A stretch of DNA of 64,000 nt from Clostridia bacterium (GTDB taxonomy: Bacteria > Bacillota > Clostridia > Christensenellales > Aristaeellaceae). The notes under the pieces are model-generated. The model did not search any database. It saw only the letters and a list, made by a program, of their open reading frames with translations, and was not told the DNA's origin. The DNA lies in contig JAGBBA010000049.1 of the NCBI GenBank assembly GCA_017938695.1, forward strand, positions 1 through 64,000. Reading direction: 5' to 3'. A program made the position numbers and the translations under genes. The first letter of the stretch is position 1. Every line of letters begins with the position of its first letter. Of the stretch, positions 42,495 to 50,812 are shown piece after piece.

Positions 42495-43341
42495 GGCTAC
42501 GAACCTCCCCCGTCAAGCGGCACTTGTGCAGCTTTTCTTTGGCCTTGGCTTCCTCGGGCCGGAACATCCGGCTGCGGGCGATGGCCTCATCCCAGTCCAC
42601 CAGGTGGCCGTCGAAGTCGGGGCCATCCACACAGGCAAACTTGGTTTCGCCGCCCACGGTGATGCGGCAGCCGCCGCACATGCCCGTGCCGTCGATCATA
42701 ATGGGGTTCATGCTCACGATGGTCTTCACGCCGTAGGGCTTGGTGAGGTTGCACACGGCACGCATCATGGGCAGCGGGCCGATGGCGATCACCACATCGT
42801 ACTGTTCGCCGGCCTTCAGCTTTTCCTCCAGTGCCTGGGTCACAAAGCCCTTGTTGCCGTTGGAGCCGTCGTCAGTCATGATGGTCAGGTCGGAGCAGGC
42901 GGCGGTGAGCTCTTCCTGGAGGATGATCAGATCCTCATTGCGGAAGCCCACGATGAGATCCACCTTCGCGCCAGCTTCGTGCAGGGCCTTGGCCTGGGGA
43001 TAAGCGATGGCCACGCCCAGGCCGCCGCCGATCACCGCCGCGCGGGTGATGCCCTCGGTATGGCTGGGCTCGCCCAGGGGGCCGACAAAGTCCAGCAGGG
43101 CGTCGCCTTCGTTCAGGGTGTCAAGCTTTTCGGTGGTATAGCCCACCTTCTGGAAAATGATGGTCACGGTGCCAGCCTCCCGGTCGTAACCGGCGATGGT
43201 CAGGGGCACACGCTCGCCCTCTTCATCAATGCGGAAAATAATAAACTGGCCGGGCTGAGCCTTGCGGGCCACCAGGGGGGCTTTGATCTCCATCAGGGTG
43301 ACCGTGTCGTTCAGCACGCGTTTTTTTACGATCGGAAACAT
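42487..43341 (-). CDS. nfnA: NfnA-type small subunit (FAD/NAD-binding, 2Fe-2S)
   Basis: 284 residues of the ferredoxin-reductase/dihydroorotate-dehydrogenase-electron-transfer family. An FAD domain (about 1-100, with VPLTIAGYDREAGTVTIIFQKVG) precedes an NAD domain (AAVIGGGLGVAIAYPQAKAL) and a carboxy-terminal cysteine group MCGGCRITVGGETKFACVDGPDF for a 2Fe-2S cluster. This set is that of NfnA, where the flavin is thought to bifurcate electrons. It overlaps nfnB by eight bases, so subunits are coupled. Divergent from the Mrp-like operon over a 183-bp region with two near-consensus promoters. Confidence 0.88.
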   Translation of the reverse strand: MFPIVKKRVLNDTVTLMEIKAPLVARKAQPGQFIIFRIDEEGERVPLTIAGYDREAGTVTIIFQKVGYTTEKLDTLNEGDALLDFVGPLGEPSHTEGITRAAVIGGGLGVAIAYPQAKALHEAGAKVDLIVGFRNEDLIILQEELTAACSDLTIMTDDGSNGNKGFVTQALEEKLKAGEQYDVVIAIGPLPMMRAVCNLTKPYGVKTIVSMNPIMIDGTGMCGGCRITVGGETKFACVDGPDFDGHLVDWDEAIARSRMFRPEEAKAKEKLHKCRLTGEVRSHA

Positions 43342-43371
43342 GGCGTTACCTCCTTAACTCTACGAGTTTCT

Positions 43372-43400
43372 ATTCTACCTCATTCGACTAAAGTGTGCAA
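43372..43400 (-). promoter_or_regulatory. Sigma-A promoter of nfnAB
   Basis: Minus-strand TTGCAC (43395-43400), 17-base spacer, TAGAAT (43372-43377), 30 bases upstream of the nfnA start, followed by GGAGG. Confidence 0.75.
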
Positions 43401-43446
43401 CCGTTTCTCTTGTTCAAAATTTGTACATAATTTCCCGTTTCAGCCG

Positions 43447-43475
43447 TTGACTTATCTAATAGGAAGGACTACAAT
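43447..43475 (+). promoter_or_regulatory. Sigma-A promoter of the Mrp-like operon
   Basis: TTGACT (43447-43452), a spacer of 17 bases, TACAAT (43470-43475), 49 bases before mrpE. About 46 bases separate it from the divergent nfnAB promoter, space enough for a shared regulator site. Confidence 0.78.
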
Positions 43476-43524
43476 AGGGTCGCCGTGTTTCGACATGGTT
43501 TTTATGCGTTTGGGAGGTTTGACG

Positions 43525-43998
43525 ATGTTCTTTCTTCTTTTTGCATTCTGGATCATCCTCAACGGCCGCTGGACGACTGAGATCGCCATCGTGGGCGCAG
43601 TGGTCAGCGGACTTTTGTACCTGTTCATCTGCAAATTCATGGATTACTCGCCCAAAAAGGAATGGGCCTGCATCCGCCGCCTGCCCCGGGCCATCGGCTA
43701 CGGCATTTTCCTGGTGGGCGAGATTTTCAAGTCCGCCTGGCAGACCATCAAGTTCATCTGGTCGCCCAAGGAGATCGTGCAGCCGGAGGTCACGTCCTTC
43801 CACACCAGGCTGCGCACCGATGCTGGCAAGGTGATCCTGGCCAACTCCATCACCATGACCCCCGGCACCATCACCGTGGACATCCGGGACGACCTGATGC
43901 TGGTGCACTGCCTGGACGAAAGCCTGGACGCTGACCTGGAAGGCTCCGAAATGGAAAAGCGCATCATGAAGCTGGAAGGAGGCTATGACCATGACTGA
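43525..43998 (+). CDS. mrpE: Mrp/Mnh antiporter subunit E (MbhA-like)
   Basis: 157 residues: two or three helices at the amino terminus (FFLLFAFWIILNGRW) followed by a cytoplasmic region. LANSITMTPGTITVDI is the family signature. It is an accessory subunit of Mrp cation/proton antiporters and of Mbh hydrogenases. The ATG at 43525 has GGGAGG seven bases upstream; in-frame codons farther upstream run through the promoter. First gene of the ten-gene operon; it overlaps mrpF by eight bases. Confidence 0.88.
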   Translation: MFFLLFAFWIILNGRWTTEIAIVGAVVSGLLYLFICKFMDYSPKKEWACIRRLPRAIGYGIFLVGEIFKSAWQTIKFIWSPKEIVQPEVTSFHTRLRTDAGKVILANSITMTPGTITVDIRDDLMLVHCLDESLDADLEGSEMEKRIMKLEGGYDHD

Positions 43999-44299
43999 AG
44001 CATACAGCATGCTGTATAACATCACCCTGGGCATTCTGGGCCTGTTCCTTTTGGCCTGCCTGACCCGCGCCATCATCGGCCCCCGCATCGCCGACCGGCT
44101 GATCGCCATCAACATGATGGGCACCTTGATCGTGATCATCATCTGCATCCTGGCGTTCCTGATGGGCGAGGGGTACCTGGTGGACGTAGCCATCATCTAT
44201 GTGATGCTGTCCTTCCTGGCCGTGGTGCTGCTGACCAAGATCTACATGGGCGTTTACCACGAAAAACGCCGCCGCGAGGAGGGAAACAACGATGCTTGA
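43991..44299 (+). CDS. mrpF: Mrp/Mnh antiporter subunit F
   Basis: 102 residues, three helices, with the family core TRAIIGPRIADRLIAINMMGT and DVAIIYVMLSFLAVVLLTK. Of two nearby ATGs, the second (43991) is eight bases from GGAGG and preferred. Overlaps both neighbours by eight bases, a sign of coupled translation of small subunits needed in fixed ratio. The carboxy tail KRRREEGNNDA is cytoplasmic. Confidence 0.88.
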   Translation: MTEAYSMLYNITLGILGLFLLACLTRAIIGPRIADRLIAINMMGTLIVIIICILAFLMGEGYLVDVAIIYVMLSFLAVVLLTKIYMGVYHEKRRREEGNNDA

Positions 44300-44645
44300 T
44301 ACGATCCGCTTCATCATTTCCCTTCTGCTGACGCTGGCAGGCCTGTTCGTGCTGCTCAGCGGCGTGGTGGGCATTTTCAAATTCAAGTATTCCCTCAGCC
44401 GCATCCATGCCGGTGCCCTGTTTGATACCGCCGGTATCGTGCTGATGGTGCTGGGTGTGATCGTAGGCCAGGGCTTTGACCTCACCTCCCTCAAAATGCT
44501 GATCATCATCGGCATTCTGTGGCTGACCAGCCCCGTGTCCGGCCACCTGATCGGCCGACTGGAGATCACCATCAACGACGAACTGGAAAAGGACATGGTG
44601 GTCATGGACGAGCGCATGGTGCGCCATGAAAAGGAGGGTGACTGA
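44292..44645 (+). CDS. mrpG: Mrp/Mnh antiporter subunit G
   Basis: 117 residues, three helices. The family pattern VGIFKFKYSLSRIHAGALFDTAGIVLMVLGV is clear. MrpG is essential for assembly of Mrp complexes. GAGGAGG lies before the ATG within mrpF. The charged tail after about residue 95 is cytoplasmic. Confidence 0.88.
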   Translation: MLDTIRFIISLLLTLAGLFVLLSGVVGIFKFKYSLSRIHAGALFDTAGIVLMVLGVIVGQGFDLTSLKMLIIIGILWLTSPVSGHLIGRLEITINDELEKDMVVMDERMVRHEKEGD

Positions 44646-44647
44646 GC

Positions 44648-44926
44648 ATGGAGTTTCTGAATATCATCCTGCTGGTGTTCATCATCGTCTGCGCCGTTTC
44701 CGTGTCGCTGACCAAGAACCTGTTCACCTCCATCGTGATCTTCATGAGCCAGTCCCTGGCCATGAGCGTAATCTGGATCATGCTGGAATCCCCCGACCTG
44801 GCGGTGACCGAGGCCGCCGTGGGCGCGGGCATTACGAGTTTGCTGCTGTTTGTGACGCTGAAGAAGATCCACGCCATCGACCAGCAGAAGAAGGGAGCGA
44901 CCAGCCATGGCGAAAATCAGGAATGA
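44648..44926 (+). CDS. DUF4040/MbhD-like membrane subunit
   Basis: 92 residues with about three helices and the MbhD/DUF4040 pattern SVSLTKNLFTSIVIFMSQSLAMSVIWIMLESPDLAVTEAAVGAG; the last part (ESPDLAVTEAAVGAGIT) is the most conserved stretch. In Bacillus-type Mrp this piece is the carboxy-terminal part of MrpA; here, as in Mbh, it is a separate gene. Starts two bases after mrpG and overlaps the next gene by 20 bases. Confidence 0.85.
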   Translation: MEFLNIILLVFIIVCAVSVSLTKNLFTSIVIFMSQSLAMSVIWIMLESPDLAVTEAAVGAGITSLLLFVTLKKIHAIDQQKKGATSHGENQE

Positions 44927-45926
44927 TTATGAACACAGCTGGTGGCCGCGCCTTCTGCAATGGCTGGAGGACGGCTCCACCCGCCTGGACGACGAACTGA
45001 CCGCGGAGATGGACGAATCCCGCGAAGGCCACCTGCTGCCCACCCACGAGGACGTGGCCGCCCACGAGGCCAAGCTGGAAGAGCGCCGCAACCAGAAGCT
45101 GGCGGACGAACTGGCCATGTACGCCCACGCCCACGAATGGACCCGCACCAAGGGTGCCAAGCTGGCCAACTGGGCCTACCGCATCATGTCGGTGGTGATC
45201 TGCGTCAGCATTATCTGGGTGCTGCTGCAAACCGCCGCCTACCTGCCCCCCTTCGGCTCCCCTGATAACCCCGTGAATAACGAGGTCAGCCAGCGGTACA
45301 TCGAAAAGGGCATGGAAGAAACCGGCGCGGTGAACATCGTGGCCGGTATGATCCTGGACTACCGCGCCTTCGACACCCTGGGCGAGAGCAACGTGCTGTT
45401 CATCGCCGCCTGCTCGGTGCTGATCCTGCTTCGCGTGTCCTCCGACAAGCACGACCCCACCTCCGTCCATCAGCTGGAAGTGGAAGCCGACGACCGCATG
45501 TATGAGCCCAAGAACGACATCATCCTCCAGCACACGGTGGCTTTCCTGGTGCCGGTAATCCTGCTGTTCGGCGTGTACGGCGTGATGAACGGCCACATAT
45601 CCCCCGGCGGCGGCTTCTCCGGCGGCGCCATCATGGGTGCCGCGCTGATCCTGTATCTGAACGCCTTTGGCTTCAAGCGCACCGAGCGGTTCTTCACCTT
45701 CAAGACCTTCAAAACGGTTTCTGTGTGCGCGCTGAGCTTCTATGCTATCAGCAAGGCGTATTCCTTCTTCACCGGTGCCAACCACCTGCATTCCTTCATC
45801 ACCCCCGGCACACCGGGCAAGCTGTTCTCCGCAGGCCTGATCCCCTATCTGAACATCGCCGTGGGCGCAGTGGTCTGCTGCACGATGTACGCCTTCTACA
45901 CCCATTTCCGGAAAGGAGATATGTAA
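44907..45926 (+). CDS. Fused MbhE-MrpB-like subunit with charged amino-terminal extension
   Basis: 339 residues in three parts. (1) About 95 charged, probably helical cytoplasmic residues (DDELTAEMDESREGHLLPTHED, EERRNQKLADELAMYAHAHE), not part of the known families. (2) A helix followed by an MbhE-like segment with PPFGSPDNPVNNEVSQRYIE and TGAVNIVAGMILDYRAFDTLGE (about 115-160). (3) An MnhB/MrpB domain, HTVAFLVPVILLFGVYGVMNGHISPGGGFSGG onward, with four helices. In Thermococcus Mbh, E and F are separate; in Bacillus the E part lies in MrpA. The fusion supports a single assembly. AAGGGAG precedes the ATG. Confidence 0.82.
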   Translation: MAKIRNDYEHSWWPRLLQWLEDGSTRLDDELTAEMDESREGHLLPTHEDVAAHEAKLEERRNQKLADELAMYAHAHEWTRTKGAKLANWAYRIMSVVICVSIIWVLLQTAAYLPPFGSPDNPVNNEVSQRYIEKGMEETGAVNIVAGMILDYRAFDTLGESNVLFIAACSVLILLRVSSDKHDPTSVHQLEVEADDRMYEPKNDIILQHTVAFLVPVILLFGVYGVMNGHISPGGGFSGGAIMGAALILYLNAFGFKRTERFFTFKTFKTVSVCALSFYAISKAYSFFTGANHLHSFITPGTPGKLFSAGLIPYLNIAVGAVVCCTMYAFYTHFRKGDM

Positions 45927-45929
45927 GCC

Positions 45930-46295
45930 ATGAGTTTGCACAATTACGAAGAAATGGCCGCCATGATCCTCTTCGGCATTGGTTTCACCACCCTGCTTTT
46001 GCAGAAGAACCTGATCAAGAAGATCATCGGCTTCTCCATGATGGACTCCGCCATCTATCTGTTCCTGGCAGCTAAGGGCTATATTGAAGGCCGCACCGCC
46101 CCCATTGTGGTGGACGGCGTCACCAGCATGGAAGCCTACATCAATCCCATCCCTGCAGGCCTGGTGCTGACCGGCATCGTGGTGAGCGTATCCGTCACCG
46201 CGCTGATGCTGGCCCTCACCGTGCGCCTCTACCGCCGGTATCACACCCTGGATATCGACCATATCACAGCCCTGGTGCGGAAGGAGGAGCAGTAA
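45930..46295 (+). CDS. mrpC: Mrp/Mnh antiporter subunit C (NuoK-like)
   Basis: 121 residues, three helices, NuoK-like. LIKKIIGFSMMDSAIYLFLAAKG matches the NuoK/MrpC helix with the conserved glycine, and AYINPIPAGLVLTGIVVSVSVTALMLAL forms the third helix. Starts three bases after the previous gene with GGAGAT upstream. The glutamates used by NuoK for protons are partly missing, as is normal for MrpC. Confidence 0.85.
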   Translation: MSLHNYEEMAAMILFGIGFTTLLLQKNLIKKIIGFSMMDSAIYLFLAAKGYIEGRTAPIVVDGVTSMEAYINPIPAGLVLTGIVVSVSVTALMLALTVRLYRRYHTLDIDHITALVRKEEQ

Positions 46296-46298
46296 GCC

Positions 46299-47798
46299 AT
46301 GGAACTTTGGCAATCCATCCCCTTTGCGTGCATCCTGCTGCCCCTGGGCTCCGCTGCCATGACCAGCGTGCTCAAGGGCCGCTGGGCACGGTACTGGACC
46401 TTCTGCGTGCTGACCGTTGTCACCGGGCTGTCCGCCGCCTTTGTAGTGCTGATGAACGGCTACGAGGGCAGCTACACCTACATGATGGGCCACTACGCTG
46501 CCCCCTGGGGCAATGAGATCCGCGCCGGTATGCTGGAGGCGGTCACGGCCCTGTTCTTCAGCATGATCATGCTGCTGTCCCTGATGGGCGGCCTGAAGAA
46601 GATCGACGAGCACATCCTGGCCGACAAGCAGAGCCTGTACTACGTCATGCTGTTGCTCCTTACCGCCGCGCTGATGGCCCAGGTCTACACCAACGACCTG
46701 TTCACCGCCTATGTGTTCCTGGAGATCATGACCATCGCGGCCTGCTCGCTGATCACCGCCCGTACCAAGGGCCGCACGCTGGTGGCTGCCACCCGGTACA
46801 TGATCATGAACCTGCTGGGCTCCGGTTTGTTCCTGCTGGGCATCACCCTGCTGTACGACCTGTCCGGCCACCTGCTGATGAGCAACATCAAGCAGGCTGT
46901 GGCCTCCCTGGCCGCCACCGGCCAGTACCAGATGCCCCTGACGGTGGTGATCGCCATCATGAGCATCGGCCTGGGCATCAAGAGTGCCCTGTTCCCCTTC
47001 CACACCTGGGTGCCGGATGCCTACGGGTACTCCACCCCCACCTCGGCAGCGGTGCTGTCCTCCCTGGTAAGCAAGGGCTACATCTTCCTGCTGATCAAGA
47101 TCTACTACCGCGTCATCGGCCTGGAGGTCATTGCCTCCACCGGCATTCTGGATATTCTCTTCGGCTTTGCCCTGGTGGGCATGGTGATGGGCTCCATCTC
47201 CGCCATCCGCCAGAGCGACATCCGCCGGATGATCGCCTTCTCCTCCGTGGCCCAGATTGGCTACATCTTCATGGGCATGGGCCTGGGCAACGAGCAGGGC
47301 ATGACTGCCGCGGTCTTCCACATCTTTGCCCACTCGGTTTGCAAATCCATGCTGTTCCTGGCTGCCGGCGGCTTGGCTGATGCCTCGGGCAACAGCAAGC
47401 AGTTCCGCGACCTGCGCGGCTCTGGCTTCCGCAGCCCCATCGCAGGCGTGGCCTTCACCATCGGCGCACTGAGCATGGTGGGCTTCCCCTTCCTGGGCGG
47501 CTTCACCAGCAAGATGAACTTCGCCCTGGCAGCCATGAACGGCGGCGACATCCGCATGATGCTGGTGCTGATTGTGCTGGTGATCTCCACCTGGCTGAAC
47601 ACCATCTACTTCCTCAAGACGGTGATCACCATCTACCGCAAGCCCCTGGAGGGTGCGAACTACCCCGTGGAAAAAGGCCGCCGTGGCTTCTGCTTCAATG
47701 CGTCGCTGGTGCTGTTTTCCGGGGTGAACGTGGCACTGGGCCTGTTCTCCCAGGGTATTATCGAGGCCATCACCCGCGGCCTTGGCATCTTTGGCTAA
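46299..47798 (+). CDS. mrpD: Proton-conducting antiporter-like subunit 1 (MrpD)
   Basis: 499 residues, about 14 helices, of the NuoL/M/N-MrpA/D family that carries protons or cations. The key charged residues are present: E142 in VFLEIMT (helix 5), K228 in GIKSALFPFHTWVPDAY (helix 7) and K259 in LVSKGYIFL (helix 8), plus a lysine in FTSKMNF (helix 12). It is adjacent to mrpC as in Bacillus and Mbh clusters, so it is assigned MrpD/MbhH. Confidence 0.9.
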   Translation: MELWQSIPFACILLPLGSAAMTSVLKGRWARYWTFCVLTVVTGLSAAFVVLMNGYEGSYTYMMGHYAAPWGNEIRAGMLEAVTALFFSMIMLLSLMGGLKKIDEHILADKQSLYYVMLLLLTAALMAQVYTNDLFTAYVFLEIMTIAACSLITARTKGRTLVAATRYMIMNLLGSGLFLLGITLLYDLSGHLLMSNIKQAVASLAATGQYQMPLTVVIAIMSIGLGIKSALFPFHTWVPDAYGYSTPTSAAVLSSLVSKGYIFLLIKIYYRVIGLEVIASTGILDILFGFALVGMVMGSISAIRQSDIRRMIAFSSVAQIGYIFMGMGLGNEQGMTAAVFHIFAHSVCKSMLFLAAGGLADASGNSKQFRDLRGSGFRSPIAGVAFTIGALSMVGFPFLGGFTSKMNFALAAMNGGDIRMMLVLIVLVISTWLNTIYFLKTVITIYRKPLEGANYPVEKGRRGFCFNASLVLFSGVNVALGLFSQGIIEAITRGLGIFG

Positions 47799-47825
47799 AC
47801 CAATCTGATCGTAGGAGGCATTGCC

Positions 47826-49316
47826 ATGATCGGTTCCTGGTATCTGCTCATTCCCGTGCTGCTGCCCATCCTGTCGGGCCTGGCGGTATGCTTTCTCAAG
47901 CCCTTTGAGGATATGAAAAAGCGCAATCTCTTCACCCTGTGCGTGATGGTGGTGAACGTGCTGGCCCTTTTGCCGGTGATCTTCTCCGGCGAGATGACCC
48001 TGACCCTGTTCACCCTCAGCGATTCCCTGCCCATCTTCCTGCACACGGACACCCTGGGCAAGATCTTCGCCGCGGTGATGGCCTTTGTGTGGGCTGCCGC
48101 CGGTGCGTATTCTTTTGAATACATGGCCCACGAGGAAAACCAGAAGCGGTATTACAGCTTCTACCTGTGCACCCTGGGCGTACTGATGGCCCTGTGCTTT
48201 GCAGGCAGCATCGTCACCTTCTACATGTTCTACGAGTTCATGACCCTGCTCACCGTGCCCATGGTGATGCACACCGGCAAGAAGGACGCTGTGGCCGCTG
48301 GCATCAAGTACCTGATCTACTCCGTGGTGGGTGCTTCCCTGGCCCTGCTGGGCATCTTCCTGCTGAGCCCCTATGTGTCCACCCTGGCCTTCACGGTGGG
48401 CGGCGTGCTGGATGCCGCCAAGACCGCCGGGCACGAGGGCTTCATCCTCACGGTGACCTTCCTGATGATCATCGGCTTTGGCACCAAGGCCGGTATGTTC
48501 CCCCTGCACGGCTGGCTGCCCACGGCCCATCCGGCAGCTCCCTCCCCTGCCAGCGCGGTGCTGTCCGGCATCATCACCAAGGCAGGCGTGCTGGGTGTGA
48601 TCCGCCTGATGTACTGCTTTGTGGGTGCCGAGTTCCTGCGGGGCTCCTGGGTTCAGACGGCTTTCATGTGCCTGACGCTGTTCACGGTGTTCATGGGTTC
48701 GCTGCTGGCCTTTAAGGAAGGCGGCCTGAAGAAGCGTCTGGCCTACTCCTCCGTAAGCCAGCTGAGCTATGTGCTGCTGGGCGTAGCTTCCATGCATCCC
48801 CTGGGCTTTACAGGCGCGCTGCTCCATGTGGTGGCCCACTCCCTCATCAAGGATACCCTGTTCATGTCCGCCGGTGCCATCATCCACAAGACCGGCAAAA
48901 CGCAGGTCGCCGAGCTGGAAGGCATCGGCAAGCAGATGCCTGTGGTGATGTGGTGCTTCACCCTGGCCAGCGTGGGCCTGGTGGGCATTCCGCCCTGCCT
49001 GGGCTTCGTCAGCAAGTGGTATCTGGCCCAGGGCGCACTGAACATGACCGGCGTGACCTCCTTCTTCTCCTGGCTGGCCCCTGCCGTGCTGCTGATCTCT
49101 GCCCTGCTGACGGCCGGCTACCTGCTGCCCATCAGCATCCGCGGCTTCTTCCCCGGCCACGACGAGGAGGGCAAGCTGAAGTTCTTTGAGAAGTGCGAGC
49201 CCACCCACGTGATGCTGATCCCCCTGATCCTGCTCACCGCCCTGTCCATCCTGGCCGGCATGTTCCCGGGCAGCCTGGTGGAGCTGTTCTCCGCCCTGGC
49301 TGACGTGCTGATGTAA
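47826..49316 (+). CDS. Proton-conducting antiporter-like subunit 2
   Basis: 496 residues, second NuoL/M/N-type ion-translocating subunit. Charged sites: E137 (MFYEFMT), K221 (GTKAGMFPLHGWLP), K252 (IITKAG) and a helix-12 lysine in FVSKWYL. It has its own AGGAGG behind a 27-base spacer. Clearly homologous to its neighbours but quite divergent, so not a recent duplicate. Exact family role (MrpA-like versus MrpD-like) is open. Confidence 0.88.
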   Translation: MIGSWYLLIPVLLPILSGLAVCFLKPFEDMKKRNLFTLCVMVVNVLALLPVIFSGEMTLTLFTLSDSLPIFLHTDTLGKIFAAVMAFVWAAAGAYSFEYMAHEENQKRYYSFYLCTLGVLMALCFAGSIVTFYMFYEFMTLLTVPMVMHTGKKDAVAAGIKYLIYSVVGASLALLGIFLLSPYVSTLAFTVGGVLDAAKTAGHEGFILTVTFLMIIGFGTKAGMFPLHGWLPTAHPAAPSPASAVLSGIITKAGVLGVIRLMYCFVGAEFLRGSWVQTAFMCLTLFTVFMGSLLAFKEGGLKKRLAYSSVSQLSYVLLGVASMHPLGFTGALLHVVAHSLIKDTLFMSAGAIIHKTGKTQVAELEGIGKQMPVVMWCFTLASVGLVGIPPCLGFVSKWYLAQGALNMTGVTSFFSWLAPAVLLISALLTAGYLLPISIRGFFPGHDEEGKLKFFEKCEPTHVMLIPLILLTALSILAGMFPGSLVELFSALADVLM

Positions 49317-49326
49317 GGAGGCCCCT

Positions 49327-50796
49327 ATGCTGCTATTGATTACGCTGCTGGTGCCGCTCATCAGCGGTGCGCTGCTGCCGCTGTTCCGGTTCAAAACGCT
49401 GAAGAGCCGCGGCATCTATGTGGAGGCGGCGGTGATCCTCACCTCCATCCTGACCTGGGTGCTGCTGCTCACCCGCAGCGATGCACGCATCGACCTGTTC
49501 ACCATCATGGACGGGCTGACCCTGTCCTTCAAGGTGGACGGCATGAGCTGCATCTTCGCGGGCCTGGTGAGCATTCTCTGGCCCCTGGCGTCCCTCTACG
49601 GCTTTGAATACATGACCCATGAGGAACGCCCCAACACCTTCTTTGCCTTCTACACCATGACCTATGCCGTCACCCTGGCGGTGGCCATGGCGGCGAACCT
49701 GTTCACCCTCTACGTTTTCTACGAGTGCCTCACCCTGATCACCCTGCCCCTGGTGGTGCACAAGCAGGACGCCAAGTCCATCCATGCTGGCCGGAAGTAC
49801 CTGTACTATTCCATCAGCGGCGCGGCCATGGCGTTCATTGCCCTGGTGTTCACCCTGCACTACGGTGCCACCACGGATTTCACCCTGGGCGGCATCCTGG
49901 ATATGACCAAGGTGGCCGGGCACGAGCATGTGCTGCACCTGGTGTTCCTGCTGGCCTTCATCGGCTTTGGCACCAAGGCGGCGGTGTTCCCCATGTTTGC
50001 CTGGCTGCCCGCTGCCTCCGTGGCTCCCACCCCTGTCACCGCCCTGCTGCACGCCGTGGCCGTGGTCAACGCCGGTGCCTATGCGGTGCTCCGCGTGATC
50101 TACTACGCCTTCGGTGCTGATTTCCTCTACGGCACCATTGCCCAGAGCATCGCCCTGGCCATTGCCTGCTTCACCATCGTGTTCGGCTCTGCCATGGCCG
50201 TGAAGGAGCAGCACTTCAAGCGGCGTTTGGCCTATTCCACCATTTCCAACCTGAGCTACATGCTCATGGGCGCGGCCCTGATGACCCCCTCCGGCATGGT
50301 GGGCAGCCTGAGCCACCTGGTCTGCCACGGCCTGATGAAGATCACCCTGTTCTACTGCGCCGGTGCCATTCTGGTGCGCACCGAACAGGAGTATGTGCAG
50401 GACCTGCGCGGCTTTGGCAAGGTGATGCCCTTCACCTGCGGCGTGATGCTCATTTCCAGCGTGGCCATGGTGGGCATTCCGCCCCTGGCTGGCTTCGTCA
50501 GCAAGTGGAACCTGCTCACCGCCGCGGCAGATACCGGCCTTGCCATGGGCACCGTCAGCGTGGCTGCGCTGATCATCTCCGCCGTGCTCACGGCCATCTA
50601 TCTGTTCACCGTGGCCATGCCCATGTACTTCCGTCCGCTGAACGAGGGCGTGTCCTTCTCCCAGGAGAACCGCGACCCCAGCTGGATGATGAAGCTGCCC
50701 CTGTTCATCCTCACCCTGCTGGTGATCGGCGTGGGCCTGTTCTCCCAGCCCCTGATCACCTTCCTGCGCCAGATTGCTTCCGGCGTGATCTTCTAA
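49327..50796 (+). CDS. Proton-conducting antiporter-like subunit 3 (divergent helix 8)
   Basis: 489 residues, third ion-translocating subunit. It keeps E133 (FYECLT), K217 (GTKAAVFPMFAWLP) and the helix-12 lysine (FVSKWNL). At helix 8, where subunits 1, 2 and 4 have lysine, it reads LLHAVAVVNAG, with His242 and Asn248, which is closer to the NuoL pattern. Its pathway may therefore differ in protonation. AAGGAGG lies before the ATG, and it follows subunit 2 by 10 bases. Confidence 0.88.
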   Translation: MLLLITLLVPLISGALLPLFRFKTLKSRGIYVEAAVILTSILTWVLLLTRSDARIDLFTIMDGLTLSFKVDGMSCIFAGLVSILWPLASLYGFEYMTHEERPNTFFAFYTMTYAVTLAVAMAANLFTLYVFYECLTLITLPLVVHKQDAKSIHAGRKYLYYSISGAAMAFIALVFTLHYGATTDFTLGGILDMTKVAGHEHVLHLVFLLAFIGFGTKAAVFPMFAWLPAASVAPTPVTALLHAVAVVNAGAYAVLRVIYYAFGADFLYGTIAQSIALAIACFTIVFGSAMAVKEQHFKRRLAYSTISNLSYMLMGAALMTPSGMVGSLSHLVCHGLMKITLFYCAGAILVRTEQEYVQDLRGFGKVMPFTCGVMLISSVAMVGIPPLAGFVSKWNLLTAAADTGLAMGTVSVAALIISAVLTAIYLFTVAMPMYFRPLNEGVSFSQENRDPSWMMKLPLFILTLLVIGVGLFSQPLITFLRQIASGVIF

Positions 50797-50812
50797 GAAA
50801 GGAGGCTTTTCC

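Noticed and set aside
44832-49415. A minus-strand open frame of about 1500 codons opposite the Mrp-like operon
   Set aside because: Low-complexity Gln/His/Gly-rich translation, an antisense artefact of strongly biased third positions.
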